64,000 bases of DNA from Onchocerca lupi (lineage: Eukaryota; Nematoda; Chromadorea; Rhabditida; Onchocercidae): assembly GCA_028564675.1 (NCBI GenBank), contig JAOVVO010000033.1:1-64000 (forward strand), read 5' to 3'. This document shows, in pieces, positions 1-14,200 of the stretch; the stretch's first letter is position 1; each line of letters starts with the position of its first letter. The notes beneath the pieces are model-generated. The model was given only the letters and a program-made list of their open reading frames with translations, was not told where the DNA came from and did no database searches. The position numbers were made by a program, and so were the translations under genes.

Positions 1-3000
1 TATATATATATATAATGAATAACGTGATGGAAAAAAGTCATGTAATGAAACGAAAAATCAGTGAATGCAAGGTGAAATACGAAAAAAAAAAATAAACAAT
101 CTAAAATCCTTATGTTTAAATAAATTGGAAAGAGTCTAACCTTAGTGCAACTTCGTGTCGAAGAATACGCCATACATTTATAAGTATTCTACCTTTCGGA
201 GTTGGATCTAATTCTTTTATCCAACGACTTTTTTTTTGCTGTCCGGGACGATAATAATCATTAATCTCTGTAAAAATTGAACTTATGTGGCATAATAAGT
301 AGAACTTTTCGCAACTTTTGCTGCAGTCTAATGCATATTACATAGATAACACGACATGACAGTAATTTACTCTATTGTTTACCGGTTTTATTTTAAGTCG
401 ACCAAACCTTTAATTACACAATGGTGGTAAGGCAGAAATTTCAAAGGATCTTTAAAGCCATCATTATACTATCTTTTCTCCCTTCTCTTTCATTCCCATT
501 CTTTGCAACTTAATTTTCATGATATTTTTAATCATCCTGATTGAAAGAATTATTGTTCAGGATTTAACTTCGCTTCGTAACAATTTTGAAAGTTTTGTAA
601 CATTAGATATTAGAGAAAAAAAATTAAAGTGCCGATAGGAACGCGTGAAATTTCCGATAGCAAGTTCCTCCCAATGACAAGTGACCTTTCAGTTAGATAA
701 CCCCAAGAATAGCGCTGAGCATTATATCCAATAACTATGTCCGGATCGTATCTGCAATTTTGTGCAATTGCAAAATTTCCTCATAAAACAATTAGTTACT
801 AAAGCAGTAATCAGTTAATTTAATAATCTAATGCTATCTGAATGAGATTCTGATACTGGTATGGCTAAAAAAATTAAAAAAAGCCATATTCAGAAAGCGG
901 CCAAAAGAAAATGAAAAACGAACTTGCGAACAACACCGACAAAAGCATCAAACAGATCAACTTCAGAAGCTACGAAAGTATATAATTTCTTTTGCTCAAT
1001 CAACGCGTCATCCATATTCAACAAAACACCATCCACACTGTTTATTTCATCTTGCACGCAAACATCTGTTGAAATTGTGTAAAATATCCCCAAAATCTTA
1101 AACATACATAAAAATATATTTCCGGAAAAATCTAGCTGTTCAACATTCAAAGCATTATTAAAATAAAGGCAATAAAAACAAATTCGTCCTAGCATATAAT
1201 TATATATCGTCACTTGGTCGTGCTGTGGATCCGGTACCGGCATTCCACGAGATGACAATGCTAGGATCTCCATCGACATCACACAGAGATGATGAATATC
1301 TGTTTGTTCTGCTTCATTAGTAAATGGAGTTACCGAAGAGGCAACTACAGTTTGTTCCAGCTTTTCTTCTATATTTTCATACTAAAATTTTACATTGATT
1401 TCATTAATTTAACAGCATTCAGTTAAGTCAAACCAAATTCTCCCACTCATAATTTTTTAAATTTTTTAACTGAAGATTTACGTTGATGAAGCTCTTTTCG
1501 GTGAATGATTCGATGAAAAATTGCTCAGCAGCAACTTCCTTTCCCGGTTGAGACATACTTTCAATAGATTCCCCTAAAAAAATACATTTATTGAAAAAAA
1601 TATTTATAATTTCAAGTTCTCTTAATGTGGAAATTCCCTTTCATAAATACATCAAATAATAGTGTTCTTGAAAGCAATGTATCAGCTCAACGAAAGAGAC
1701 AAGAACCATTATATAGATAATCAGATATTAAAGTATGGAATTATTCACCACGAGCCTAGAATTATCGCAAAATTTCAAAAAAGCAAAAAAACTAAAACCA
1801 TTATCTGTACTGAAGGATTGTTTAAGATCATATATTTGATTTACTTTCCTTCGAAAAGACAATCGTTTAATAGGGCGCAGCCATAGTTCATTTTTTGAAA
1901 ACACTGGCTTTAAGCTGCAAAATACTACATCAATAATCTTTAAAAAATAATTGTTGAAGTCGTGATAAGACATAGAAAAAAAACTGCCGAATCATGAAAA
2001 ACTAAACTGCTACTGTAAATTTTCTTAAAAATGAAACTATTCCTGATGTATATTTATTGTAAATATACTTGGTCAACATTTTTTTTTATATGCACAAGAA
2101 AAGATCACAATAGAGAACAATTTAAATTCAAATCTCGACGGATTAAAAAAAAACACATACTCGTCTTGAAGAACAAACTCTTGTTGACCTTTTGGAATCC
2201 AGGCACTTTCAATATCTATCTCATAACTTTGTGCACAGTTGATTGCTTCCTAAACATGCTAGAGAAATAAACTGCAGGAAACTAGTGAATAATAATTTAA
2301 AATATGAATAATGATATTAGTATTAGTATCATTTGAAACACTAACCTCATTTTCAATCCAGTCGTCACTCCACTGAGAAAGTTTACTTCTTTTGCAACTG
2401 AAAATATCACATGATTGTTTCTTCTGCTCAAATAATCTGATTTTAAAAGTTACCAAAGCACTACGAATGAAGAAATTTTGCAATACAGTTGCAATCCAAG
2501 AAATCAAGATTATTTACCTTACTCCCAAAACAACTAATTGAAAAAAGGATGTACCTTCTAGGGCATTTACTAAAAGTAGATATTTGCGAAGAAGTTTCTG
2601 GTGGAAATGAAAGATATGAGTATTGAGATGACGTCTTGGAACTTCGCAAATCTCCTCCTGAGTGGCCAGAACTAATTCTTGAAGAAGTAGGAATTCTGAT
2701 ATCTTCTAGATGACTTTCAAACAAATCATTGCTATTATTTGACTGCAAGAGATTTCACTATTAGTGTGGAATCTTTTCATTGCAGAAGAAAAAATAAATT
2801 TGAACCATTTTAGAAACAAAAAAAGTCGCTTAATAGAAAACCTGAATCACAAATGAATAAACGTTTCAACTATTTTTGAAGTGTGAAATAAACAAAAAAA
2901 TTTCTCTTAATTGACAAATAAAATTTCTACTTAATTTAATTCCATGTTCATCTCTGTCAAATTTTCTGAAATCCAAAATAATTTATTGAATATTACACCA

Positions 3001-6000
3001 TTACTTAAACCATCAGAATCGATTACAAAATTCTGAAATTTGTTCACCAAGCCACACCTGCTGACTACTTTTCTTTGAAGATTTTCCAACTTGAGGCATA
3101 TTTTTAATATCAGATGTATCTGAAACAATTTTATCCTCGTTATCATTACCGTCACTAATACTTTCATCAGAAAATCCGTCAACGAAATCTGGATCGAAAT
3201 GTTGCAGCTTGGATCGAAATGCTGAAACAAGTGGAAATCTCTGACAATACAAATAAAACAATAATGCAGTAAAATAAGTAGTACAAAATGGTATAACATT
3301 AAAACAAAAATTTTAAATATGAGCATATACTTTCTATAAGTAACATCCAATAGTGACCTATTAAAAAGTGAAACAACAACAAATCTCGCGAAATGACACC
3401 ATATGTACAAATAGCAACAAAAGGATACAGAATTTCTAGACAATTTCACTTGAATTTTTAAATCTAATTGTTGAAACAAAAATATCTAGCACTAATTATT
3501 CACGAATACTAACGTCTTCAAAGGCATGCTCAACAGAAGCGTAATCACATACTTTTAAAATGTTTTAGATTGCTACTTATGTCATTTGCAGACCTTACTG
3601 TCTCACAAACTGCTCCAACTTCTTCTCCCAAATCGAAATCCTGCAGTTGTTTTTTCAATTTGATTACTTCATGATATTTTCCACTAATAAATTTAAGAAA
3701 TTTCTGCGATTAATGCCGAGAATTTGATAAAATGACTTCCTGAAATTCTTGTTCACTGTCTTCCAGTCCTTCCATTACTTCATTCATTTCATCCTCATTT
3801 TCCAAAAATAGTTCTTCGTCAAATATACCGGTTCCTACTGTCTCAAAATCATGTTCAATTGGAGCATTTACTTCAATTTCTTTAGTATCTATAATTAATT
3901 TAAAATATTAAAAAAATTCAATAAAATGAAATGCTGAAAAAACTGAAACGATAGAAAATGTCTCTTACTCTTTGAAATGTGGAAAGTGTCGCTCTGTGTA
4001 GCGCCAAGGGAAACAGTAGAAACAATGCCTTTGAAGAAATTATGTAAACGACAGAAATAATTTTTTTCTTTTTCAGTATCCAGCGATGTCCTTTCTTCTA
4101 AAAATTTATTGCTAATGGAAATCATATTACAATTTAATTTCTCACTTTAATTCAATATTCTGCATCGTCAATCAGACGAGTCTTTAATTCCCTTTGGTAT
4201 TCCTTAATATATTAAAAACACAGAATTTGAAGTCTGTGATATTTTTTTTATAATGGAAAGCATATCAATTTTCAAAACTTACTTTGTGAAGATTTGCTTG
4301 TCAATTCTTCATCTCTCTTTTGATGACGTCGCTGTTCATCTTGCCATATATAATTCAATCCCGGATTGCAAAAAATTTCTAAACATAAGATAGAAATTTG
4401 ATTTAAATATAATTCACCAATAACTCATGTGTATAATGACAAAACTGCTACAAGAAATTACCGGATTATGAAAACTAGTCAACTTCTGGTAAGATAAAAA
4501 CTGATTTTATATCGCTCATAAAAAAAAAGCCGACCTGAAGCAGAATGAAAAGAAGCATTATTGATATCTGTAGCAAAAACATCGCATTCAATAGCTACAG
4601 TGGTCGAAGGTAACAAAGGAGACACCAACTCTATACTATAAACAGATATTGTAAATAAATGCAGACGGTTATTTGAATTTTTCGAAATGTCAGCAAATGA
4701 CAAATTTGCGTTAATTCATGCACATTTATATTATTTTAAGAATGAAAATGAATGGTTATACAAAAAATACGAAAAGTCAAGAGGAAAACATCTAATGTTT
4801 TCAAAGGATTTTATGATAAAGATTTAAAAGAAATCTTTCTATAAATATTAGGTCAGATAGCATCATGAACTCAAATATTTTTATTTTAATACCCATCCAT
4901 AAAACTAGATCATCTCACTTGTTAACGATGTTCTCGACTTTCAGATCTTGATAATAAAAATCTGAAAAATAACTACTTCAACTGTTCCAAAAAAGAAAAA
5001 AGCTAATATAAAGAATATTAAAAAATATTAAAAAAGAAAAGTAAATAGATAAAAATATTTGTCAGACAAAGCTCAAATAATATATATTTAAATTGTCGAA
5101 AGTGACAATTAGGAGAGTAACCAATGATATTAGAGAATTAATTATAAAGATATGATACTATTTTCATCTCTGTACATGATGCAGTTCGATACTCTCTCCG
5201 ATGATATTCAAAATACCAGTTTAAGCAGTGCTTCTTTCGTTAAACAAAGAAGCGTTGCGTAAATTATGGAACTATATGATAATAAAACAAACCATTAAAA
5301 TTTCGTTGCGGAGATATACGGAATTTAACTGAACTGAAATTGACTAAATCCATGCCAAATATAGAATGATCTATGAAAAACTGTAGAATATAGGGTACAT
5401 GTGACTCATACACTTGAAATATTGAATTCTTTCTTGCTTTCTTCTGCAGAGCATCTGATATACTAAAAAAAATCTAATAATTTTATTCTATTTATTTATT
5501 TATTTTTTTGAATTATAAGCAGTTTAGCAAAATTATTAGAAATAAACGCAAGCATGAGATAGAAACAATCAACAAACCTGAAATATTGTATCTTTACTAT
5601 ACAGTCTGCACAGTACACATTGCATAGTTATTATATAAATTACAGAATAAAACTCCAAATTTTCAATGAATTTTATGCAGCAGAAAACGCTAGGCCGCTT
5701 CACAGAAATATTGTTCATTTTAAACCTACATTCTAAGCTGAAGTGGACTGTAACAAAGAACTTGCACAAAATTTTCATTGTTCTTGTGGTAACCATACAA
5801 TGATCTGAAAATTGAAAAGCATAATTTCTTGAGCAATAGAATTAAATTTTCCTGGCACTTAGTTTGTTTATCTAGAAAGCCTCACTTGGATTTTGAAAAG
5901 AAGATCCATTTCACCTGGCAGTTATTGATCTGATTTGATAGATTGCAAAATCAACATTGAATTTCTGTCGTGAATTACAGTCCAAAACAATTGCATTGAT

Positions 6001-6451
6001 TTTACTGCGTAGCAGTGAAGCAAATTCAGGCGTAAATTGTACACCGGTTCGGATAATTATGTATGGGAATACACCATGCACATGTACGCAGCATTTTTGA
6101 CCTATTAAAAACATATAATTAGTTTCAACAGACATTTTTAAAAAATTTATGGAAGAAAATTGTTGGGGAAAGACAGAATAAAAGAATAGAAGCTCACGAA
6201 GCATTTTCGGATAATATAGTATTTTTATTTAAGATGAAAATGTCAATAAAAGCCCAAATTTGATTTTGTTGCATTCAATTTAAAGTTAAGATTTGGTAAG
6301 AAAGAAAATGACGACTAATACCAGTCTTCAAAATGCCAAACATTCGTATAATTGGTACTTTAACATTGGTACGAAGGTGAGGTTTGTTAAAACCATTTGG
6401 TTTTTCCAAATAATAATCGCATGTAACGTTTCGTACTGAGAGACTTGTCAT
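1..6451 (-). CDS. rev-3: DNA polymerase zeta catalytic subunit REV3, 3' end missing (runs off left edge)
   Basis: Catalytic subunit of the B-family translesion polymerase zeta, which extends past DNA lesions in the nucleus. I chose the ATG at 6451. The first exon (6451-6322) encodes a start like that of vertebrate REV3L, including a VTCDYYL and a PIIRMFG block. The next exon (about 6100-5925) has GQKCCVHVHGVFPYI, matching the conserved GQK-C-H-HGIFPY of the family. An exon near 4310-4380 carries NPGLNYIWQDE, the REV3 NPGL-IWEDE motif. Acidic, serine-rich linker exons follow (about 4.1-2.5 kb). The exonuclease-like domain begins at about 1290 (VMSMEI, then PDPQHDQV) and continues in exons near 751-630 (YDPDIVIGYN, SWGYLTERS) and 265-150 (GRILINVWRILRHEVALR). 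The polymerase palm lies outside the window. Several linker exon boundaries are uncertain, and the donor after the 751 exon is weak. Family identity is firm. The N-terminal linker is much shorter than in vertebrates. Confidence 0.9.
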
Positions 6452-8237
6452 TATTTTCAATCGTTTCGTTTGGTACCATATAATTCTTTCATACTGTAAC
6501 AAAATTATGAAATTTGAAAGGAATGATTGAAATCACTAGGTTTACGTGTTATGTTCAAAATAACAATGCCGTACTCATATTTCCCACTTAAAAAAAATCT
6601 AAATTAATTCAAATTCCATTTAAAATGAATTATAAATTTCAAGTTGAGAACATTAATTGAAATCTCTATCATATCTCATATGCACTGACTGTTATTCTAC
6701 TATATCAGAACAAACAGTAAGAATATTCGGAAAAAGTCTTTAGAAAATTTGGGAACTATTAATAGAAATCAAAAACCAAGTTACGAATACAAGCATATAA
6801 TTTTGCCGACTACTGTAAAAAACGTGAAAATTAATTTAAACATTTTATTTCAATCCGCATTTTGGTACTTCTGTGTTCCATGCTTCATTGTTCTATTTTT
6901 GGGACTTCGTCTTCCTCGCCTGCATATTTCATTTTGCAGTCTCTTTTCATGCCAATCAGTAATATAGTAATTAGCAATGAACTGGAAAAAACATCACAGC
7001 AGAGGACAAAATACTTATTTATTTTTAAGTTTAAATGCCAGAGTCTTTTTAATGATGTAACTAACGTTTTTTCAGAGTCTTTAAAATTCCAGAAATCATA
7101 TGAATTTATCAATTATCTCAACATAATATACACTATACGATTAATTAATCACTCTAACACTAAATTTTAAGCCCAATAAACTGCACAAAAATGAATCGAA
7201 CAGAAATAATTAAACATACATTCATAGCTGAGTTACTAAGCAGTTTCAGCACTAGATACTATAGGCAATTTATTTATTCTAAATCGACACAAACACAAAG
7301 AGAGGTAGCACGTATCAATGAAATAACTAATGAAATAACCTACATGACGAAACCATTAAATTTCGAAAAAATACGTGCTCATATGATGATATCGAACAAT
7401 TTATATTATTACAGCAGCAGTTTCAAAAGTGATCGAAGGAAGTCTATTGTTTCAGGAATTTTCGATCAGAGAAATTAGTCATGTCTAAAATTCTACGATG
7501 AAAATGCATACAATCAACATGTTTACTGTTTAGAAATACAAATTTGCACTAAAAAAACGGCTATAGTAGTACTCGAAAAAAATTCGAGACTGTTTAAACT
7601 TCAAAAGATTGGTTTCAGCTTTCATCTTAAACCGTTTATAAAAAATTTTAACATGACACGCGATTTTCGAAATATTATTTTCTCAGCTTCTTACTATTAA
7701 GTCTTTGAGTGATTATGCATAACTTTCCGTCCATAAGTTCAAAAAATTGTTTTAAAGATAGCTACATTATGAAAGCAAACAGAGAATGGAAGATCGGACT
7801 GAGCAGAAAAAAATGAATAAATGAAAGATGCTTTAAAAAGGTTAATAAATAAATAAATAAAGAGAAAAGCTTATGGCAGTTAGCTTCAACAACTGAAAAT
7901 ACCGCACGTATGAAGAAAAAAAAGGAAAATGAATCTGTTTTATCTGAAACTGACTTTCGTGAGTCGTAAGATTTTTATATGCCATACTTTATAAAAGAAT
8001 GGATTTTAAATAATTCCATTTCACTGCTCGCGAATTAAAGTCGGTTAGTAATTCTTTTTTTTCTCCAACAGCATAATTTTGCAAAACAGCTATTTTTACA
8101 ATTCTTTCCTTCTATTAGATAATAAAATCAAGAAATAAGCATAACTGATATGTCATAATAAAGCTAAAGCTCAAAAATGACTTAAATGATGGATTTGATT
8201 ATTCTGATAACTGATTATGTTTAAGAGGGAAGAATAC
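6452..8237. other. Intergenic stretch between REV3 start and ASAP end
   Basis: About 1.8 kb separates the REV3 start from the ASAP stop codon; both genes are on the minus strand. It should hold the REV3 promoter or outron and the ASAP 3' UTR. Open frames of 70-100 codons on both strands (6749-7478) show no family resemblance, no splice-consistent continuation and biased AT-rich composition. I see no gene here. Confidence 0.6.
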
Positions 8238-11200
8238 TCAAGAAAGGAATGTGACGAATGTTGTCGGAAATACACCTCTGCATAATGGATTATTTTCCAA
8301 ATATCCTTCCTGAAAATTAGTGATTTGAATTAATATCAACAGCATCAGTCCATAAATTTTATGCTTAAGACTACGCAATACGCGAGAGTGATAACAAAAG
8401 CTATAGCTCTGTTCATTTCTTAGATCAATAAGAGAGAAGAAAAAGTGCCTCATGTTATTTACGAGTGGCATAACTGATTTGATTTTAAAATAAATAATTA
8501 GGCGATAGATTTTGTTCTCTTAATTTATCAGGTGACAAATTTCAGCAGGAATTTTAGATTACTGTTCAGTTTTAATTTCGAGACAAACTCTAAAAATAGG
8601 GATAATTCCTATTATTAAATGGTGCGTTCAATTCTATGAGAAAAATAAAATTAGAAAAGTTGCCATAATTAACTAAAGCAAGTAAATATTTCAAATATCA
8701 ATAACTAGCTTCTCAACTCATCTACTATTGAAAATGACTTCACTTTTCAGTGAAAACAGACTTACCATCCACGTATCATTTTCACCAGTAATCTTTTCTT
8801 TCGTAATTACTATTATATCGCCTTGTCGAAATGATAATTCATCAGAATTATCAGCTTTGCAGTCATATAAAGCTCGACAACGTCGTATATAATCTCTCTA
8901 AAATTCCTTGTTTTTAATTTTATTTACTGCCATCAAGATAAAGATGACAGAAATTAAAATGATAGTGCAAAAATTTGAACAATTACTGATTGCTAAGAGG
9001 AGTAATTATTCGAATATTGTCGACACATAACCTTTTATTCAAAATTCAATCACAGGATCAGAAGGATCTTTAACAGAAATCTTAAAAAATTGGATTGAGG
9101 AAATCAACTGCAATAGCACTAAGAATAATAATTAGCCACATTACTGCTATATTATCCTTTTGTTTTACAACTGGATATCTGTTCAGTAGATTAATTTCAG
9201 ACTCTGCTTTACCAACAGAAGTGCGATATAAGATAACTCCTATAAATGAATATGACCATCAAAGGATATATGCCATAAAAATCATATTCAAGTAATAAGT
9301 GTTATCTTCATTATTTTTTTTTAAATATTCGTTATCCAGCTAACCTGTTTGTTTTCCTTTGTGAGAGATGGAAAACGTCTTGGAGCTGGAATCGGTGGTT
9401 TTAGTTTGACACCGATTAATGCTGGTGGTGCAGGTGCCGGTCGTGTTAACCGCGTGTTTTTCGACAAACGTCGGGGCATTTCCCGTTGTAAAACATTTCC
9501 TGTTAACGAATTTACCAGACAAGAGCGAGCAAACTCATCACTTGACGTGAAATTTGAATGCGCCTGATCAAAAGACGATGAAGTTACCTTGACAAAATCT
9601 AAAATATAATGTTCTTAAATTGATCCCTGATTTGGACCCATAAGTATAAAGTAAATGTGAATCAATTCAAGGATGCCATTTATATTTCCATTGCCTTTAT
9701 AAAGTTCTATAATTGTATCTCCCATTAAGTATGGAATTAATACTTTCATGATTTAGAATGTTGAAAGGAAAATTCAATCAACCTCATCTAAATTAAAATA
9801 GTACCACAGTGATCAAGTACTTCAAACAATGCTAATAATACTTTTGACCAAAAGTCTTCGAAAACCAGAAATAAAAAAAAATATACTATTCTTGCCTTGA
9901 TCATCTGAAGGATATGGATTTCTTTCAGACGTTCCCCTCTCATTCTGTATTTCCGCCATATATTTCTGTTTGTCAATTATTTCTTCTTTTCCAGGAGCGA
10001 CTACATACACATTCATTTCCTGCACTTGATTATTCAAAGGAATAGGATCAAGACTTACTGAAGCAGTGATTGGGAATATTGTTTCCATAATTTTATCACC
10101 ACCTGGAAAGAAATAATTATTTCAAACTTTCCAGCTTCTTTTTAATGTGCCATTCATCACTTGATTGATCTGAAATATCATTACGACATTGCAAACGCTT
10201 TTTTCACCCCGAATACAAGCAAAATTTCAAAATTTCCAATCGCCTGCAGTGTTTATTCCATAAAAACTCAGCCGATTAATAATAGTGTTTTCTCTGATTG
10301 CATGAAACTCGGAAAATGAATGTTTCAATATATGTCAACATAAATCATCATTGCTTCGTAAATCACAATAAGTTCTCAAAATTGAGATGTTGTATACATA
10401 GAACTATGTCAAAAATTCACCTTTAGTGGAACTGGATTGTGGAGCAAGATGTCCTGGGAGAGATCTAACCGTGCCCGGGCTATCGTTGAATTCCTGAAAT
10501 AAGTGTGTTTAGTTCAGAAATGAAATATCGTGAATAAATTACTTGAAATACGAGTATATCAAAGAATCGATCACGACCCATTGATAACAAGAGTATTCCT
10601 ACTTCAGAATGATTCACAGTTCGTGAGTATTCGCTTGTTGATCGAACATAACACTTCGTCTTGTTTTGCATTGGTGCAGTCGAAATTGGTAATGTCGAAG
10701 AAGTCGAGAAAGATGGTAATACCTGTAAAGCAGAGATCATATTCAGAATAAGAGAAAATTCCGAAGTCAATATAATAACTTCGGATGAATAGAATTTTGA
10801 TAGCCACATTCAGCAATTTTTTGTGATAAAAGTCACTGCATACTATCAAATAATAATCATCAGTAACAAATATCATTTCTTGAACTACCAATTTTTAAAA
10901 TTTACTTGTGAATGATGATTAGGAAGCGCAGATACGCGTGCGGAGGTGACGCTAGATGATGGTGTGGAGGTACAAAGAGGTACTTCGAATGCCAGTAAAC
11001 CTCTTTCAGCATCAGAGTCCATGGAACTATTTGGTTGTGTATTCTTATGAGTACAAATTTCTGTAAAAAAGCTAATTCAAATCACAAAAATATTATAATT
11101 GTTAAAAGCAAAAGTAAAATCTTTGAATCATAATGAAACCACAATTAATAACATTCACTGACTTTTTTCTTATATGAATTGAAAGAATCATAATATTTTA

Positions 11201-14200
11201 TTCTAAGCAATAAAATATCATATTTTCCCCATCAAATTTGATCCTATTCTTTACCAAAAAAAAAAAAAAAATGAATTTGATATTTCCAACAAAACAAAAT
11301 TATAATATTTTATCCTAAGCGATAAAATGTCATCATATTTTTCTCATTAAATTTGTTTTTATTCTAAACTAAAAAAAAAGAATTTGATATGTCCTTCGAC
11401 AAATATAAATCCACATTATTCTTTTCTATCAAAACGAGACTGAATTTATAAAGTGCATAACAAGCACACTAGAGATATAGAATCGCAATATTTCAAATAT
11501 TGCGATAAATTTGACTATAAAACATCACAGAGCCATGAATTATGTCATTTAAATAAAAAGGGAGTGTATATCAAAACTTAAAAAAAGAAAAAAAAATCAA
11601 AATATAAGAATATAGTATGTGACCTAACGAAGGAGAATCCGAAGTGATAATTTGTACCATACTTTCTCCAATCGAAGAATGAGTATTTTCACTCTCAACA
11701 GAAATTTGTTTCTCTGAGCGATTGCCTCCAGTGTCTTCCACAGATAAGGATGCTACAAATTTTTCGATAATTAACATATGAAATAAAAATACATTAAATT
11801 TCTTAGTTCAGCAATTCATAGTCACATATAAACATTCTGAGTAAGATATATCATAGTCAATTTCCCATCCGATCGATGGCTAGATTTTTATATTAAGACC
11901 AATCAAATTTCATTATCCAACAGTGATAGTGTCTCCTTAGCTTACCTGAAAGGATTTTAAAAAATAAAAGAAATAGGGGATTGTGTTAACTTTGAAGCTT
12001 TTTTTCTCTTCTTTCCAAGTTCTTCCATTTGTTTTTCGCCTTTTTCTTGGATAATCGTATTTTCCTTTTCTGCACTTTTCTTTTTTCCCCAAGTTTATTA
12101 TTTAAATCAATTTAAAAGCTTATCCCTTTAGGTATTTTCGTAGTAATAAGTTATTTAACTTCGAGAGGCATTTCTGTTTATGTCTTGAAACTGTCAAACT
12201 GTTGCTATTCTCAGGTCGTGATGAATCATTCGCTTAGGTTTTTTTTTTTTTTTTTTTAATGAATAAATGAATGATTTCTCACAAAATAAATTTAAAAATA
12301 TATGAAATATTTTCTCTGCAAAAATTCTCTACAAATCACCAAAACATTGCAACTCGAAAATTTGCCGAAGATTGAAATGGAAATTCAAGATTTCCGAAAC
12401 GCTTGATATCTCGAAGCAACAATCATGATGGAAAAAGAGATACATTGTGGAACGGAGATAGTAGTACCATTTCGCATGAGAACATTAACAGGTTTCGATA
12501 TAAAATTTTGAGAAGCAATTGAATCCGATGGAAGAGGTGGACAAGGAGAAACCGAAGATGATGATCGACTGAGCGAAGCTGTAAGAGTTACTTTTGAAAT
12601 CCATGAAATGTGAATCTTTTTAATTTTTGTTTCGACTTCCACATTTTTTCTTCCTTTTGCATATTCAATTCCTCTAACGTAGCAAGATTAAGCATATAAA
12701 TCATGAAGCTACCATTATGCTCAAGGACACTTCGGGTAATTCCTATCCAGTATTCCGCAAATGGATATGGATATATTTCATTTTTCAAAGAAATTAACCA
12801 AACGAATCGCCATCTATTTCAAAATGCATATTTTGAAATGGTGACGATTCACATCAGTTAGATTTGGTCACTTAACTGACATTAAATTTTAAATCTGACA
12901 GCATAACGAGTAAAAGATTCACAAAAATCATTAAAGAAAATGAAGGAAAGCCTTTTACAATTGTTTTGGATAACACAGTCCTAACTGTGTCAATAATATG
13001 TGAACCAATTCGAAATGAGGAAGGAAAATGTTTACCCACACAAATTTTATAAATTCATTACACTCACCGGAATCTGGCGTTGAAATAAATAAAATTGATG
13101 GGACAGTCACGTTTTGCGCCTGCGTATTATCACCCGACTGTAAGGAACACAACTAAAAAAACCAAATTTTGAAATCCACAAAATAATTTGCATAAAAATA
13201 AATTCTTAAGAAATCTAAAATACTGCGGTTTGAGAATGATGACATTAAGGTACAAGAAGTTCTTTGCTAAAAACTGCAAATAAAAGATTAAAACGAAAGC
13301 AACAAACCCTACTTAACCAGCATTTGTTAGCTAAATTCACAAGAAGAAAACATTGTAAATTCGAATAAATGACGAAACCGAATGAGATTACAATGAAATC
13401 TTTATTTCAACAATAATAAAATCCTTAGTCCAGCTGGCTTACTCTTCATATATTTAAATTTCCCGTAAAAGATCGACTGAGTTTTTGCAGAAGTTCAGAA
13501 GTTCGCGAAAATCTTCCGCAAAAGTTTTGTGATAAGACTTTACTAGTTAAAACACTAGCAATAAATTAGTACCATTTGAGTTATTTTCTTTTGTTGAGCT
13601 TTCTCTGAACATGTAATAAGTGAATGTAAATGTATGCCATGAACGGTAGAGCTCAAAGAACGATAGCGTAATAAAACAGCCACCATATCGGTATTCCCAT
13701 GGCGAATGCAATCCATCATTATTGCTTCCATATCAGAAATCTCAATCCTGAAAAAATAATTTAGAAATAAAACTGTGTAAGTAATATGCTATACAAATCA
13801 CATGATTTACATGAATTAATTTTTTCTCTTTCGAATTATTCTTGATTAGCATAAACTTATAAATGTAAGCCAGAATTTGATAACAGAAAGAAATACCTTA
13901 GCTGCATGACCAGATCTGCAAGAAGTAATGATAACGAAACTCCACTTAAAACCATTTGATGAAACGGTCCATTTCGTAAAAATGGTTTTTTCGTTAAATT
14001 TGGGCTAAGCAATGCTCTGAAATATATTCAAATATCCTCAAAGATAATCTGCTACATAGTGAATATATTTTTTTTACAATGAAAATTAAGAATGAATAAA
14101 ATGATAGCTACCTGTATGCACTCTCAAAGTCGCGATCATTAAATGCTTCAGTTAAAGATGCATCGGGATCATCAAGTTTCTGTACGAAAGCACGATCACG

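Noticed and set aside
7191..7478. 95-codon plus-strand open frame in the REV3-ASAP gap
   Set aside because: Starts with ATG but shows no family similarity or splice-linked exons; treated as chance.
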